In this document: positions 30,311-40,150 of the stretch, piece by piece
Position numbering within the stretch: the first letter of the stretch is position 1
Layout of the letters: each line of letters opens with the position of its first letter
Assembly: GCF_001941865.1 (NCBI RefSeq)
Contig: NZ_CP016162.1
Span: forward strand, 620,001 to 684,000
Length of the DNA stretch: 64,000 nucleotides
Direction: 5' to 3'
Origin: Pseudomonas alcaliphila JAB1
GTDB lineage: Bacteria > Pseudomonadota > Gammaproteobacteria > Pseudomonadales > Pseudomonadaceae
The notes under the pieces: model-generated
What the model saw: only the letters and a program-made list of their open reading frames with translations
Databases searched by the model: none
What the model was told of the DNA's origin: nothing
Translations under genes and position numbers: made by a program

Positions 30311-32113
30311 CTACAGCGACTTCCAGAGCGAGTCAAAATCTTCCTCCCCCGCAGGCTTCTGGCTTTGCGAGGCTGTGACCGGTGTCCCGGGCGCACCTTC
30401 TTCTTCGCCTACGCGGCGATACTCGAACTGGCTGAAGCTGCCGGTGCTGACCTGTCTGCGCGTGAGCAGCGCGCGGTGTTCTTCGCCGTGGTCGTTGATC
30501 AGGACCTTGCTGCCTTCCTGGAATGGCAGGCGTGGGGTGATCAGGCTGGCGGGGCGAGAAATGGCGCTGATTTCCGGTAGCAGCAGGGCGCGCAGGTACT
30601 GGCTGTTCTGCTCGGCTTTGCGTAGCAGTTGCAGGCCGCAGGGGCGTGCGTGCGGCGCGATCAGCTCGATACCCATCTGTGTGCCGCCGCCGCGCACCTG
30701 GCGAATCCAGCGCACGATGGCCACGCTCCAGCCCTGGCTGGGGTTGTCTTGTACGCCCAGCAGTTCACCGGCCTGCAGTTGGCTGGGGACGTCCTTGGGC
30801 CAGGACAGGCAATAGCCACCTGGGCTGTGATTGACGATGGGCAGGGGGAAGGTCGGGTAACTCTCGCCATTGTTCTCAGGCTGCGCCTGTTCACCGGGGG
30901 TTACCTTGGTGTACTGAATCTCTTCGAAGTGGATTTCGTCAGCCGCATTGCGCTGGGCATCGAAGGCGTTGGACCAGACATCAGGCTCGCCCGTGGAAGG
31001 CTTGAATACCGCAGCGCCCAGCTCGACCGGACGTTTGAGTACTTCAGCGAACGAGCAGCATCCGGAGAGGAAGAAATGCAGCGCGGTCATGCCGATGCAC
31101 AGGGTCAGGCTGCCTTGTCCCGGCGTGCGCTGGAAGGTGCGCTCGGCGATGTCGCCCCAGGCTGCGGCAACATGCTGCAGCAGATCGAGGGTGATGCCTT
31201 CCGGAATCATCAGGCGCGATTTGCTGCGCTCTTCTTCCGGGAGTTCCAGGTATTCCTTGATGGCATCGACCAGCGGTTGCGTATCGATGCCCAGCAGGTT
31301 GTGCAATTCGCTGCTCTGGTACAAGGACTTGTAGCGTGGCGGGCCGTCGATCTGCGGCGCCAGTACGAACAGGCTGTCGGCATGGTCGCCTGGCTGCAGC
31401 TTGACCTGCGCGCTCCAGGGCTCCAGCGCTTCTGCCAGGCGGGCGATGCCGTTCTGGCGCATCTGGTTGGTGCGCGCGCAGCCGAGTAGCAGTGCGGTCA
31501 CGTAGGTCTGCTCGGTGCTCATGCCCTGAGTATGGCGTGCCAGCGGGTCGCGAATGACCTGGCGCTGCAGGCGCTGCTCGCAGGCAATCTGATAGAGCTG
31601 GTGCAGCTCCAGCCAGAGCCCTTCCGGAACCGGGCAGTAGAGCTGACTGGCACGGATCAGCGGGCTGCACAGGCTGTGGCTGGCGCGCTGCAGGGAGACG
31701 GCGAGCAGCTGGTCGCGATCCTTGCCGCTGCGGGCGATCACGCGGGAAATGATCAGCTTGTAGCCGACAGCCAGGTGGTTCTGCAGCGCCTGGCACAGGT
31801 TGGCCACCTTGCGCGGGCGCTCGTCGAGAACGATGGCCTGGTTGAGAAAGTGACGCTCCAGGTGTTGGCAGACGAAGCTGACTTCCGGGCGCAGCAACTC
31901 GAGCAACTGCAGACGATTTTCCGAAGGGGTGAGGAATTGATTGAGTTCCACCAGGCTCTGATACAACTGACGTGCAGTTTCACCGATGTTCGCCTTGGGC
32001 AGGCCTGCGATCCAGCGTTTCAGATCACGGGGGCTGCCGTCGCAGAAACTGAGGCTCTGCTTGCTCGGCGTGGGAACGCGCAACAGTTGAAGGTGGGTAC
32101 TCTGTCTATCCAT
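30311..32113 (-). CDS. PilZ-like domain protein upstream of fimX
   Basis: 600 residues from the ATG at 32113; an earlier ATG at 32203 would add 30 residues that look non-coding. The large N-terminal part (about 1-340) is alpha-helical with no motif I recognise. Near residue 428, NHSPGGYCLSW fits the [D/N]xSxxG motif of PilZ c-di-GMP-binding domains, followed by VAIVRWIRQ and MGIELIAP strands typical of the fold. The RxxxR motif expected just before is not visible. Relatives in Pseudomonas (PA4958, from memory) are annotated as chaperone-like or c-di-GMP receptor. Position directly before fimX suggests a joint role in c-di-GMP signalling. Confidence 0.75.
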   Translation of the reverse strand: MDRQSTHLQLLRVPTPSKQSLSFCDGSPRDLKRWIAGLPKANIGETARQLYQSLVELNQFLTPSENRLQLLELLRPEVSFVCQHLERHFLNQAIVLDERPRKVANLCQALQNHLAVGYKLIISRVIARSGKDRDQLLAVSLQRASHSLCSPLIRASQLYCPVPEGLWLELHQLYQIACEQRLQRQVIRDPLARHTQGMSTEQTYVTALLLGCARTNQMRQNGIARLAEALEPWSAQVKLQPGDHADSLFVLAPQIDGPPRYKSLYQSSELHNLLGIDTQPLVDAIKEYLELPEEERSKSRLMIPEGITLDLLQHVAAAWGDIAERTFQRTPGQGSLTLCIGMTALHFFLSGCCSFAEVLKRPVELGAAVFKPSTGEPDVWSNAFDAQRNAADEIHFEEIQYTKVTPGEQAQPENNGESYPTFPLPIVNHSPGGYCLSWPKDVPSQLQAGELLGVQDNPSQGWSVAIVRWIRQVRGGGTQMGIELIAPHARPCGLQLLRKAEQNSQYLRALLLPEISAISRPASLITPRLPFQEGSKVLINDHGEEHRALLTRRQVSTGSFSQFEYRRVGEEEGAPGTPVTASQSQKPAGEEDFDSLWKSL

Positions 32114-32280
32114 CAAACTCGGATACTCCGGCCACGCAATACCAAGCGGCTCTAGTAATAGTCTTGCGAACTCTAGCAGTATCTGCCTGTGCTGGCAGCC
32201 CATCCGCGCGGACGGCCTGCCTCGCCAGAGTACGGATCTATGACCGAACGGTCGAGATGCGGGTTCCTTTTCTCAACGGT

Positions 32281-33141
32281 TCAGTCCTGAGCGGTGCCCA
32301 TCAGTTGGCCCATGCGCACCGCGCTGCCGGCGCCCAGCTCTTGAGCCCATTGCACCTGATTCGGGCCGAACAGGACGATGGCAGTAGAGCCCAGTTTGAA
32401 GCGGCCCATTTCTGCGCCCTTGGCCAGTTCTATCGGCCCGCGTGCTTGCGCGTCATAGCGTGTGCTCTTCAGCTCGCGCTTGGGGGGCGTGACCAGGCCA
32501 GCCCATACGGTTTCCACGCTGGCCACGATCATCGCGCCCACCAGTACCACGGCCATCGGCCCGCGTTCGGTGTCGAACAGGCAGACCACGCGCTCGTTGC
32601 GGGCAAACAGTTCCGGCACGTTTTCTGCGGTGGTCTGGTTGACCGAGAACAGGCGGCCCGGCACATAGACCATCTCTTTCAGCGTGCCGCCCAGCGGCAT
32701 ATGGACGCGGTGGTAATCCTTCGGTGAGAGGTACACGGTGGCGAACTGGCCACCCATGAACGGCGCTGCGCGTTCGGCGTCGCCACCGAGGAGTTCGACA
32801 GCGCTGAAACTGTGGCCCTTGGCCTGGAAGATGCGGCCGTGCTCGATGGCGCCGAGTTGGCTGATCGCCCCGTCGGCCGGGCTGAGAATGGCGCCGAGGG
32901 TTTCGTCCAGCGGGCGCGCGCCGTCTTTCAGGGCGCGGGTGAAGAACGCGTTGAAATGTTCGTAAGCACGCAGGTCCTCGACTTGCGCTTCGCTCATGTT
33001 GACCTGGTACTGCTTGGTGAACCACGAGATCAGCGGATTCTTCAGCCAGCCAATACGGCATTCGGCAATGCAGCCGATCAGGCGCGACAGCAGGTGATGA
33101 GGCAGCAGGTACTGGCTGAGGATAAAAAGACGTTGTTTCAT
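32281..33141 (-). CDS. psd: Psd, phosphatidylserine decarboxylase proenzyme
   Basis: Makes phosphatidylethanolamine at the inner membrane. 286 residues. The self-cleavage motif LGST lies at 250-253, so Ser252 becomes the pyruvoyl cofactor of the small subunit; the [17 protein letters not shown] segment holds the conserved catalytic Asp and His residues. AAGGAA lies 7 bases before the ATG at 33141; a longer reading from 33267 adds 42 residues out of family. It is 70 bases downstream of the rhodanese gene. Confidence 0.96.
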   Translation of the reverse strand: MKQRLFILSQYLLPHHLLSRLIGCIAECRIGWLKNPLISWFTKQYQVNMSEAQVEDLRAYEHFNAFFTRALKDGARPLDETLGAILSPADGAISQLGAIEHGRIFQAKGHSFSAVELLGGDAERAAPFMGGQFATVYLSPKDYHRVHMPLGGTLKEMVYVPGRLFSVNQTTAENVPELFARNERVVCLFDTERGPMAVVLVGAMIVASVETVWAGLVTPPKRELKSTRYDAQARGPIELAKGAEMGRFKLGSTAIVLFGPNQVQWAQELGAGSAVRMGQLMGTAQD

Positions 33142-33211
33142 CGTGTTTCCTTGAAGGTTCTGAACCGACACTGGCGTGGCCAGGCCGGGTGCAACTGAAT
33201 GGTCGACGGAC

Positions 33212-34027
33212 TCAGCGTTCGATGGGCGTGTCGGGCAGGTTGCCCCACTCGGACCAGGAGCCGGCATAGGCCTTCACGCGTGGATAGCCGAGTGCCTTGG
33301 CCACCACGTAGCTGAAGCCGGAGCGGCGGTGAGTCTGGCAGTGAGTGATCACTTCCTTGTCGGGCGTGATGCCCAGACCTTGCAGGACTTCGGCGATATC
33401 CGTGCGAATGCGCATACCGCGTTGCAGGTCCATGCCGGCGGTCCACTCGAAATGGGTGGCGCCGGGGATATGCCCGCCACGCGCTGAACTCAGTTTTTCG
33501 CCGCGGTATTCGTCTGCGCCGCGCACGTCCCAGATGGCCAGGTCGGCGGCATCCAGGCGCGACTGCAGGTACTCGCGGGTGGCGGTGGGGGCATCGCTCA
33601 GCGTCAGTGATACCTCGGTGCGGGTTACTGCGGGCTCCTCCTGGCTCAGCTCGAGGCCATCACTGATCCAGGCCTGCAGACCTCCATTGAGGAAGTGGTA
33701 ACGCTGATGACCGATCACGTCGAGCAGCCAGATGAAGCGACCGGCCCAGGGGCCGCCCTCATCGTCGTAGACCACATAAACGGCATTCGCGTGATGACCG
33801 ATATCGGCGAACAGCGCTTCGAGCTGCGCTCGCTCGGGTAGCAGGCCGGGGGCGGGCGGCAGGCCCAGTTGCGTGCGCTTGGCATCCACCCAGCGCGCGC
33901 CTGGGATGTGGCCGGCGGCGTAGCGCGCTGCGCTGCTCAGATCGAGCAGGATCAGGTCGGCTGCATCCAGGCGTTTGGCCAGTTGGGCTGGCTCGATCAC
34001 CAGTGGCAAGTTGTCGAAGGCGGACAT
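33212..34027 (-). CDS. rhdA: Thiosulfate:cyanide sulfurtransferase (rhodanese, RhdA-like)
   Basis: 271 residues with two rhodanese domains, the second catalytic. The active-site loop [10 protein letters not shown] places Cys230 exactly where Azotobacter vinelandii RhdA has its catalytic Cys. The first domain lacks a Cys at the equivalent place (VYDDEGGPW). GGAGG lies 7 bases before the ATG at 34027; an ATG at 34123 would add 32 residues. It moves sulfane sulfur to cyanide or another acceptor. Rhodanese next to psd is also the P. aeruginosa order, from memory. Confidence 0.93.
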   Translation of the reverse strand: MSAFDNLPLVIEPAQLAKRLDAADLILLDLSSAARYAAGHIPGARWVDAKRTQLGLPPAPGLLPERAQLEALFADIGHHANAVYVVYDDEGGPWAGRFIWLLDVIGHQRYHFLNGGLQAWISDGLELSQEEPAVTRTEVSLTLSDAPTATREYLQSRLDAADLAIWDVRGADEYRGEKLSSARGGHIPGATHFEWTAGMDLQRGMRIRTDIAEVLQGLGITPDKEVITHCQTHRRSGFSYVVAKALGYPRVKAYAGSWSEWGNLPDTPIER

Positions 34028-34077
34028 GACGGCCTCCTTGAATGAAAAGAGGTCGATTGTAGCGGAAACAGAGCGCT

Positions 34078-35601
34078 TCAGCGCCCGCGCCTGGAAAAGC
34101 TGCCCAGCGCGCGCTCGATGCACTGCACGGTCTTGCCGAACGCCTGCAGGCAGACGTCATTGAGCGGTTGGCCGCCCTGGTCGGCCACGACCAGCATCAC
34201 CACCCGACCGTTATTGGCCACAGAGCGCAGCAGCAGATGCTCGCTGGGAAACAGGGCCTTGAGGTTGCCCGGCAGCAGTGCCGAAAACTGCGCCACGTTG
34301 CTGGGCGTCAGGCGCAGTTGTCCTGGCGCGCTGAGCAGGCGTTTCAACACCTGACTTTGTGCTGGGTCGAGGCTGAGGGTGGCCGCGCTGGCATTGAGCC
34401 CCGCCTGTTGTTGGGTTTGCAGGCGGGTGTGCTGGCGATCGGCAAGAAGCAGCAGCACGCGCTTCAGGCCGCAGGCCTGCAAGGCGTCGCGGGCGCAGGC
34501 AGTCAGCTGCGGCACATTGGCAAAGGTGCTGGGGTCGGCGAGCAGGCGTGCACAGTGCTGACGCCAGGTGGCAAGGTCATCGCGCTTGGGTGGCGCTGCG
34601 GCGCTGACGGCTGGCTTCAGGCGATGGGCGTCCCATGGCCAGATCAGTGCCTGGGCCGGGTGCCAGAGTGCGTGATCGTGAACAAGGCGTGCGCTGCTCA
34701 CGGCGTGCTGGTGCACTTCCTGTTGCAGCTCATTCAGAGGGATCTGCAGGTAAAGTCCGGTAAGACGTTGCCAGCGCAGGCTGTGCGCGGTATCCCAGGC
34801 GTGGTGGGCGGATACTGCCAAACCGTTGGCCAGCAGCACGCAGTTGCTCGGATGGGTGAGCCAGTGGCGCAGGGGGATGTCGGCGTCGAGCATCTGCTGT
34901 TGATGCAGGGGATGCTCGTTGTCGCGAGCGATGTGCAGCGCCCGGACCAGTTGGCGACGATCACGCTCGAGCAGGCGGTAGCCGCGCACGATCCATTCTG
35001 GCAGTCGCCAGCGCTCGGCCAGTTTGACGCACAGCTGGATCAAGGTGACGCCGAGCAGCTCTTTCTCGACAGCAGCGGGCCGTTCGCCCTTGAGCAGCAC
35101 GCGTTGCTCCCAGGCCTCGAACAGCTGCGGATGGGCGCACAGTAATGGCCAGATGGGTGAAAGAAACAGCAGGCTGCAGCCGTGCAGTTCATTCCACAGG
35201 CGTGCCAGGCGTGCGCCGAACAGGCCACGAGCCTGTTGGCTTGCATGCTGACTGATCAGCAAAATCTGCTTGAATGCTAGAGGGATGTCGCTTTCTGGCA
35301 GGGCAGGCGCCTGGCTGAGCAGGGCTTCGCAGCGGCTCAGGCCCAGGCGCGACAGCGCGGTTTCGACGCTCTCGGCGGGATCGCTGAGGCTGTTGCTCGA
35401 TTGGTTTGCCTCGCGCAGTACCTGCAGGGCGAAAGAGGGGCTGGACTCTATCGCCTCGGCAATTTCGCGCCAGGTCCGGCGACTGTCTCCCAGGATGCGA
35501 CGCAGGCGCAAATGCTGCTGCTGCTCGATAGGCAGTGGCAACTTGCCCAGATGTTGTACCCAGGCGTCCAGAGTGCGTGGCAGAGACTTTGACGTCGGCA
35601 T
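34078..35601 (-). CDS. HDOD-domain protein
   Basis: 507 residues. The N-terminal half matches the HDOD domain: LPLPIEQQQHLRL, IAEAIESSPSFALQVLREANQSS and ETALSRLGLSRCEALL. HDOD proteins act in signalling and often link to motility or second messengers; they are related to HD phosphohydrolases but lack the catalytic residues. The C-terminal part (about 330-507) has a GAF-like feel but I cannot name it. Start chosen at ATG 35601; an earlier in-frame ATG at 35697 lies beyond the likely shared promoter with motA. It is divergent from motAB. Confidence 0.78.
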   Translation of the reverse strand: MPTSKSLPRTLDAWVQHLGKLPLPIEQQQHLRLRRILGDSRRTWREIAEAIESSPSFALQVLREANQSSNSLSDPAESVETALSRLGLSRCEALLSQAPALPESDIPLAFKQILLISQHASQQARGLFGARLARLWNELHGCSLLFLSPIWPLLCAHPQLFEAWEQRVLLKGERPAAVEKELLGVTLIQLCVKLAERWRLPEWIVRGYRLLERDRRQLVRALHIARDNEHPLHQQQMLDADIPLRHWLTHPSNCVLLANGLAVSAHHAWDTAHSLRWQRLTGLYLQIPLNELQQEVHQHAVSSARLVHDHALWHPAQALIWPWDAHRLKPAVSAAAPPKRDDLATWRQHCARLLADPSTFANVPQLTACARDALQACGLKRVLLLLADRQHTRLQTQQQAGLNASAATLSLDPAQSQVLKRLLSAPGQLRLTPSNVAQFSALLPGNLKALFPSEHLLLRSVANNGRVVMLVVADQGGQPLNDVCLQAFGKTVQCIERALGSFSRRGR

Positions 35602-35639
35602 ATTGGCTCGAGTCGAACTGGCTTTTGACCATAACTGGC

Positions 35640-35666
35640 TATAGTCTGGCGTATAAGCTCCGATAA
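35640..35666 (+). promoter_or_regulatory. Candidate sigma-28 (FliA) promoter of motAB
   Basis: TATAGTCT, 11 bases, TCCGATAA, close to the flagellar sigma consensus TAAAGTTT-N11-GCCGATAA with the exact spacing. It lies 54 bases before the motA ATG in the divergent gap with the HDOD gene. Confidence 0.6.
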
Positions 35667-35720
35667 TTAGAAGGGTTGTTTTTAATAACCCGTCCATTAG
35701 GCTCTACAAGCGTTTATTCC

Positions 35721-36572
35721 ATGGTAAAAATCTTAGGCATCATTGTCGTCTTTGGCTGTGTGCTCGGCGGGTTCATACTCTCGGGCGGGAAGTTCATGGC
35801 ATTGGTCCACCCCTTCGAGGTTCTGATTATTGGCGGCGCGGCGCTGGGTGCATTCCTCCAGGCCAACCCCGGCAGCATGTTCATGCAGGTTTTCAAGAAA
35901 TCGCTGAGCATGTTTGGCAGTCGCTTTACCCACGCTTATTACCTCGAAGTGCTCAAACTGCTGTACGAGATCCTCAACAAGAGTCGCCGCGAGGGCATGA
36001 TGGCCATCGAGGCAGACGTCGAAGATCCCAACGCCAGTCCGATCTTCAGCAAGTATCCCGGTGTGCTCAAGGATGCGCGGATGACTGCGTTCATCTGCGA
36101 TTACCTGCGCATCATGTCTTCCGGCAACATGGCGCCGCACGAACTCGAAGGCCTGTTCGACATGGAGCTGGCCAGCCTCAAGGAGGAAGTGGAGCACCCG
36201 GCGCACGCCGTGGCCAAGGTCGCCGACGGCATGCCGGCCATGGGTATCGTCGCGGCCGTGCTGGGCATCGTGATCACCATGTCGATCCTGGCAGAGGCGG
36301 ACAACGCGCAGATCGGTGAGAAGGTGGGTACTGCTCTGGTCGGTACCTTCCTCGGCATTCTCGCTTCCTATGGCTTCTTCGGCCCACTGTCGAACGCGCT
36401 GGAACATGACGCCAAGGAAGAGCTGAACCTTTACGAAGCGATCAAGGCGACCCTGGTCGCTTCTGCCTCGGGCATGCCGCCGACCCTGGCCGTGGAGTTC
36501 GGGCGCAAGGTGTTGTATCCGGCGCATCGTCCGAGCTTCAGCGAGCTCGAACAGGCCATGCGCGGCAGCTAA
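35721..36572 (+). CDS. motA: MotA, flagellar stator protein
   Basis: Proton-channel half of the flagellar motor stator. 283 residues with four membrane helices: two at the N-terminus (about 2-20 and 33-50) and two in the second half (about 170-190 and 200-222). The cytoplasmic loop has conserved charged residues, and the PAHAVAKVADGMPAMGIVAAVLG segment carries the family Pro. Start at ATG 35721, since MVKILGIIVVFG fits the family; no strong ribosome site is visible. Confidence 0.97.
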   Translation: MVKILGIIVVFGCVLGGFILSGGKFMALVHPFEVLIIGGAALGAFLQANPGSMFMQVFKKSLSMFGSRFTHAYYLEVLKLLYEILNKSRREGMMAIEADVEDPNASPIFSKYPGVLKDARMTAFICDYLRIMSSGNMAPHELEGLFDMELASLKEEVEHPAHAVAKVADGMPAMGIVAAVLGIVITMSILAEADNAQIGEKVGTALVGTFLGILASYGFFGPLSNALEHDAKEELNLYEAIKATLVASASGMPPTLAVEFGRKVLYPAHRPSFSELEQAMRGS

Positions 36573-36575
36573 GCC

Positions 36576-37571
36576 ATGGAAAATAACCAACCTATCATCG
36601 TCAAGCGAGTCAAGAAGACCGCTGGCGGACACCATGGCGGTGCCTGGAAGATCGCTTTTGCCGACTTCGCAACCGCCATGATGGCGTTCTTCCTGGTCAT
36701 GTGGCTGATGACATCGGCCACTCCGGAACAGAAGAAAGCCATTTCCGGCTATTTCCAGGACCCGATCGGTTTCACCGAGAGTGCCAGTCCATACGCCATC
36801 GACCTGGGCGGCACGCCTACGCCAGCGCCCGAGCGCACCCTTAATCCTGACATCTCCGAGACGCCGGAGAGTCAACCGGATGAGTCCGGCGTCAGCACCG
36901 ATCAGATCGAAACCCTGGCTGAAAAGATGGAGCAGGAGCGTCTGGAACTGCTGTTGCAGGAGCTGCAGAACAAGGTCGAAGAGAATCCCGAGCTGCAGCG
37001 TTTCAAGGACCAGATACTGTTCGAAATCACCCAGGATGGCCTGCGCATCCAGATCATGGACGCCGAGAATCGACCGATGTTCGCCCTCGGCAGTGCCAAC
37101 CTTCAGCCCTATTTCGAAGACATCCTGCTGGCCATGGCCGACACCATTCGCGCGGTGCCGAACAAGATCAGCATCAGCGGTCACACTGATGCCAAACCGT
37201 TCGTAGGGCGCGGCGATTTCGGCAACTGGGAGCTGTCATCCAACCGTGCCAACGCCGCGAGGCGCACATTGGTGGCGGGCGGGTACCCGGACGAGCAGGT
37301 GGCGCGGGTGGTCGGCTATGCCTCGTCGGCGCTGTTCGATCGTGAGGATCCGTTCAACCCGGTCAATCGGCGCATCGATATCGTCGTGCTGACCAAGAAG
37401 GCGCAGCGCGCCATCGAGGGCGAACAAGGCGTCGAGGAAGGCACTGCGCCCGCGCCAGGCGAGGCTCCGGCGGACGCGGCGAGTGAACCGCTAGCGCCAG
37501 AGCAACTGCAGCAGCGCCTGAATATCTTCGAAGAAGGCGCCTTGCAGTTCGATCAACTGAATAATCAGTAA
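36576..37571 (+). CDS. motB: MotB, flagellar stator protein
   Basis: Partner of MotA that anchors the stator to peptidoglycan. 331 residues. One membrane helix (about 27-47) begins [16 protein letters not shown] with Asp30, the proton-carrying residue. The OmpA-like peptidoglycan-binding domain contains [10 protein letters not shown] and [14 protein letters not shown]. It starts 3 bases after motA and its last 7 bases overlap the 3' end of rsgA on the other strand. Confidence 0.97.
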   Translation: MENNQPIIVKRVKKTAGGHHGGAWKIAFADFATAMMAFFLVMWLMTSATPEQKKAISGYFQDPIGFTESASPYAIDLGGTPTPAPERTLNPDISETPESQPDESGVSTDQIETLAEKMEQERLELLLQELQNKVEENPELQRFKDQILFEITQDGLRIQIMDAENRPMFALGSANLQPYFEDILLAMADTIRAVPNKISISGHTDAKPFVGRGDFGNWELSSNRANAARRTLVAGGYPDEQVARVVGYASSALFDREDPFNPVNRRIDIVVLTKKAQRAIEGEQGVEEGTAPAPGEAPADAASEPLAPEQLQQRLNIFEEGALQFDQLNNQ

Positions 37572-38596
37572 TCGTCTTCCGGCAGGCTGGCGATGATGTG
37601 CCGGTAGCTGGCCATGCGCTGCGGCTGCACGCGGCCGTCTTCCAGGGCCTGCAAAAGCGCACACCCGGGTTCGCGATCATGCTTGCAGTCACGGAAGCGG
37701 CAGCGCCCGAGCAGGTCGTGGAATTCGATGAAGCCCGCTTCCACGTCATCGCGGCTGACATGGCCGAGGCCGAATTCGCGAATGCCTGGGGAGTCGATCA
37801 GTTGACCGCCACCGGGAAAGTGGAAAAGCCGTGCGGTGGTGGTGGTGTGCGTCCCCTTGCCGGTCAACTCCGACAGCGCGCCGACACGCGTATCGACGCC
37901 GGGCAGCAGGCTGTTGACCAAGGATGATTTGCCTACGCCAGATTGGCCGACGAATACGCTGACGTTTCCGTTCAGGCGATGTTTCAGCTGCTCCATGCCA
38001 TCGCCCTGATGGGCCGAGACTTCCAGCAGCGGGTACTCGAGCTCACGATAGACCTTGAGCAGCGCGTCCAGCGCTACCTGGTTCTGCTCATCGATCAGAT
38101 CGGCCTTGTTAAGCAGCAGCAGCGGGCGAATGCCCGCGTGCTCGGCGGCAACCAGATAACGGTCGATCAGGTTGGCGTGCGGCTCGGGCAGCGGCGCGAA
38201 GACGATGACGATCTGGTCGACGTTGGCCGCCACCGGCTTGAGTTGGCCGCGCATGTCGGGGCGGCACAGTTCGCTGTTTCTCGGCAGTTGCGCGACGATG
38301 ACGCCGTCACCCTGATTGCCGGGGCGCCAGACTACCTGGTCACCAGTGACCAGTGCCGGCAGGTTGGCGCGCAGGTGGCAGCGAAACACCTGGCCGGCCA
38401 TCTCGCCCTGCAAACCTTCGATTTCCACCTGTACGCCGAAATGGGCGATTACCAGTCCGGTCTGTTCCGGGCCGAGGTCACCGCCTTCCAGTGCTTCCAT
38501 TGCCCGTGATTCACGCTTGGCGGCGCGGGCGGCGCGCTCGCCTTGAATCTTTTCGATCCGCCAGTTCTGGCGGCGGTTGAGTTGGCGTTTGGCCAT
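37565..38596 (-). CDS. rsgA: RsgA, ribosome small-subunit GTPase
   Basis: GTPase for 30S maturation. 343 residues. Order of domains is OB-fold, circularly permuted G domain (LNKADL precedes [12 protein letters not shown] and DSPGIREF) and a C-terminal zinc knuckle with [14 protein letters not shown]. The N-terminal K/R-rich tail fits ribosome binding. Divergent from the membrane methyltransferase gene. Confidence 0.96.
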   Translation of the reverse strand: MAKRQLNRRQNWRIEKIQGERAARAAKRESRAMEALEGGDLGPEQTGLVIAHFGVQVEIEGLQGEMAGQVFRCHLRANLPALVTGDQVVWRPGNQGDGVIVAQLPRNSELCRPDMRGQLKPVAANVDQIVIVFAPLPEPHANLIDRYLVAAEHAGIRPLLLLNKADLIDEQNQVALDALLKVYRELEYPLLEVSAHQGDGMEQLKHRLNGNVSVFVGQSGVGKSSLVNSLLPGVDTRVGALSELTGKGTHTTTTARLFHFPGGGQLIDSPGIREFGLGHVSRDDVEAGFIEFHDLLGRCRFRDCKHDREPGCALLQALEDGRVQPQRMASYRHIIASLPEDDY

Positions 38597-38683
38597 GGAG
38601 CATCCGGGTAGTGGAGTGTTGATCGCGGCGAGTTTAGCATGAGCGCTCGGTGGCCATTCGGCTGTCAGGTACAGAGGTTGGGA

Positions 38684-39478
38684 ATGACGGCAGGCGAGGA
38701 ACGAACGGTGCTGCGGCTACCGTTATTGCGCGCTCTTTTGGCGCAGGGTCTGGCCTTGGCGCTGGTGGTGGTGCTGGTCTATCTGCTGGCGTTGCTGCCC
38801 TGGCGCATGTCGCTTTTTTCGGTGGCGCTGCTGCAAGGTGTTGTGGCCGCCGGGATCGGCTGGCGCCTGGGTCTGTCACGCTGGTGGTTTTGGATCAATC
38901 TGGCGTTTCTGCCTGCGCTGCTGGTAATGCAGCGCGCCGATTTACCGGCCTGGTTGTTCCTGCTGGGCTTCGTTCTGCTGCTACTGGTCAACTGGAACAG
39001 TCTGCGTGAACAGGTGCCGCTCTACCTGAGTGGGCGCAAGGCGCAGCAACGTCTGCAGCAGTGCTTGAGCGAGCGTGAGCCGCCGCTGCGCTTCGTCGAC
39101 CTGGGTTGTGGTGCTGCTGGTGCGGTGCTGCAGATGGCCAGATGGTTTCCGCGCGGGCAGTTCGTTGGTGTCGAGACGGCGCCGCTGCTCTTCGTTTTCG
39201 CCTGGCTACGCTGCCTGCTGCAGGAGAACTGCAGCATTCGTTATCGGAGTTTGTGGCAGGTCGAGCTCGGCGACTTCGATGTCGTCTACTGCTTTCTCTC
39301 GCCCGTGCCTATGCCGCGTCTGTGGGCCAAGGCGCAAGTCGAGATGCACGCCAATAGCTGGCTGATCAGCAACACCTTCGAGATTCCGGGCGTGCCGGCT
39401 GATCGTGAGCTCGAGATCAACGAAGGACGGCAAACGTCCCTGTTCCTCTGGCGCATGAAGGGTGCCGAGATCCGCTAG
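38684..39478 (+). CDS. Membrane-anchored class I SAM methyltransferase
   Basis: 264 residues. The first 110 or so form four membrane helices (about 15-36, 39-56, 66-80, 86-103). Then comes a Rossmann SAM-binding domain with [10 protein letters not shown] at about 137-146 (Asp139-Leu-Gly-Cys-Gly), and FVGVETAP supplying the acidic residue for the SAM ribose. [17 protein letters not shown] may hold the acceptor site. Target unknown: a lipid or membrane-bound substrate is plausible. Start at ATG 38684 with GAGG 6 bases upstream. It stands between rsgA and orn and ends 29 bases before orn on the same strand. Confidence 0.8.
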   Translation: MTAGEERTVLRLPLLRALLAQGLALALVVVLVYLLALLPWRMSLFSVALLQGVVAAGIGWRLGLSRWWFWINLAFLPALLVMQRADLPAWLFLLGFVLLLLVNWNSLREQVPLYLSGRKAQQRLQQCLSEREPPLRFVDLGCGAAGAVLQMARWFPRGQFVGVETAPLLFVFAWLRCLLQENCSIRYRSLWQVELGDFDVVYCFLSPVPMPRLWAKAQVEMHANSWLISNTFEIPGVPADRELEINEGRQTSLFLWRMKGAEIR

Positions 39479-39507
39479 ACTTGGCGCCTGAGCCAAGGAG
39501 CCTAACC

Positions 39508-40050
39508 ATGCAAAACCCCAACAACCTGATCTGGATCGACCTGGAAATGACCGGGCTGGAGCCGGAGCGCGATGTGATCATCGAGATGGCCACCATCGTC
39601 ACCGACAGTGAGCTGAACGTGTTGGCCGAGGGCCCGGTGATCGCCGTCCATCAGAGCGACGAGGCTCTGGCCGGCATGGACGAATGGAACACCCGCACCC
39701 ATGGCCAGAGCGGCCTGACTCAGCGCGTACGTGAAAGCAAAATCGACACGGCGGCGGCCGAAGCACAGACCATTGCCTTCCTCGAACAGTGGGTGCCCAA
39801 GGGCAAGTCACCCATCTGCGGCAACAGCATCGGCCAGGATCGCCGCTTTCTCTACAAGTACATGCCGGCCCTGGAAGCCTACTTCCACTACCGCTACCTG
39901 GACGTGTCGACGCTGAAGATCCTCGCTGGTATGTGGGCGCCAGCGGTCAAGGACAGCTTTCAGAAAACCGCCACCCACCAGGCGCTGGATGACATTCGCG
40001 AGTCCATTGCCGAGCTGCGCCACTACCGTGAGCATTTCCTCAAGGTGTAA
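39508..40050 (+). CDS. orn: Orn, oligoribonuclease
   Basis: 3'-5' exonuclease that degrades RNA dinucleotides, including pGpG from c-di-GMP breakdown. 180 residues of the DEDDh class: Asp and Glu in [11 protein letters not shown], and [11 protein letters not shown] carrying the His and last Asp. AAGGAG lies 8 bases before the ATG. An in-frame ATG at 39481 would add 9 residues and overlaps nothing useful. Confidence 0.97.
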   Translation: MQNPNNLIWIDLEMTGLEPERDVIIEMATIVTDSELNVLAEGPVIAVHQSDEALAGMDEWNTRTHGQSGLTQRVRESKIDTAAAEAQTIAFLEQWVPKGKSPICGNSIGQDRRFLYKYMPALEAYFHYRYLDVSTLKILAGMWAPAVKDSFQKTATHQALDDIRESIAELRHYREHFLKV

Positions 40051-40089
40051 ATCAGCCACTCCGGCGCGTCGCGCGTGCCGTGCAAGTAC

Positions 40090-40150
40090 CGTAGCCCGGA
40101 TGCAGTCCGGGGAAGCGGGCGGCGCCATTCCCGGATTCCATCCGGGCTAC
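40090..40150. repeat. REP-type hairpin, GTAGCCCGGAT family (second copy)
   Basis: GTAGCCCGGATGCAGTCCGG and CCCGGATTCCATCCGGGCTAC flank a short spacer, the same family as the hairpin at 19351. It lies between convergent orn and queG, and its right end supplies the TAG stop codon of queG. Confidence 0.85.
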
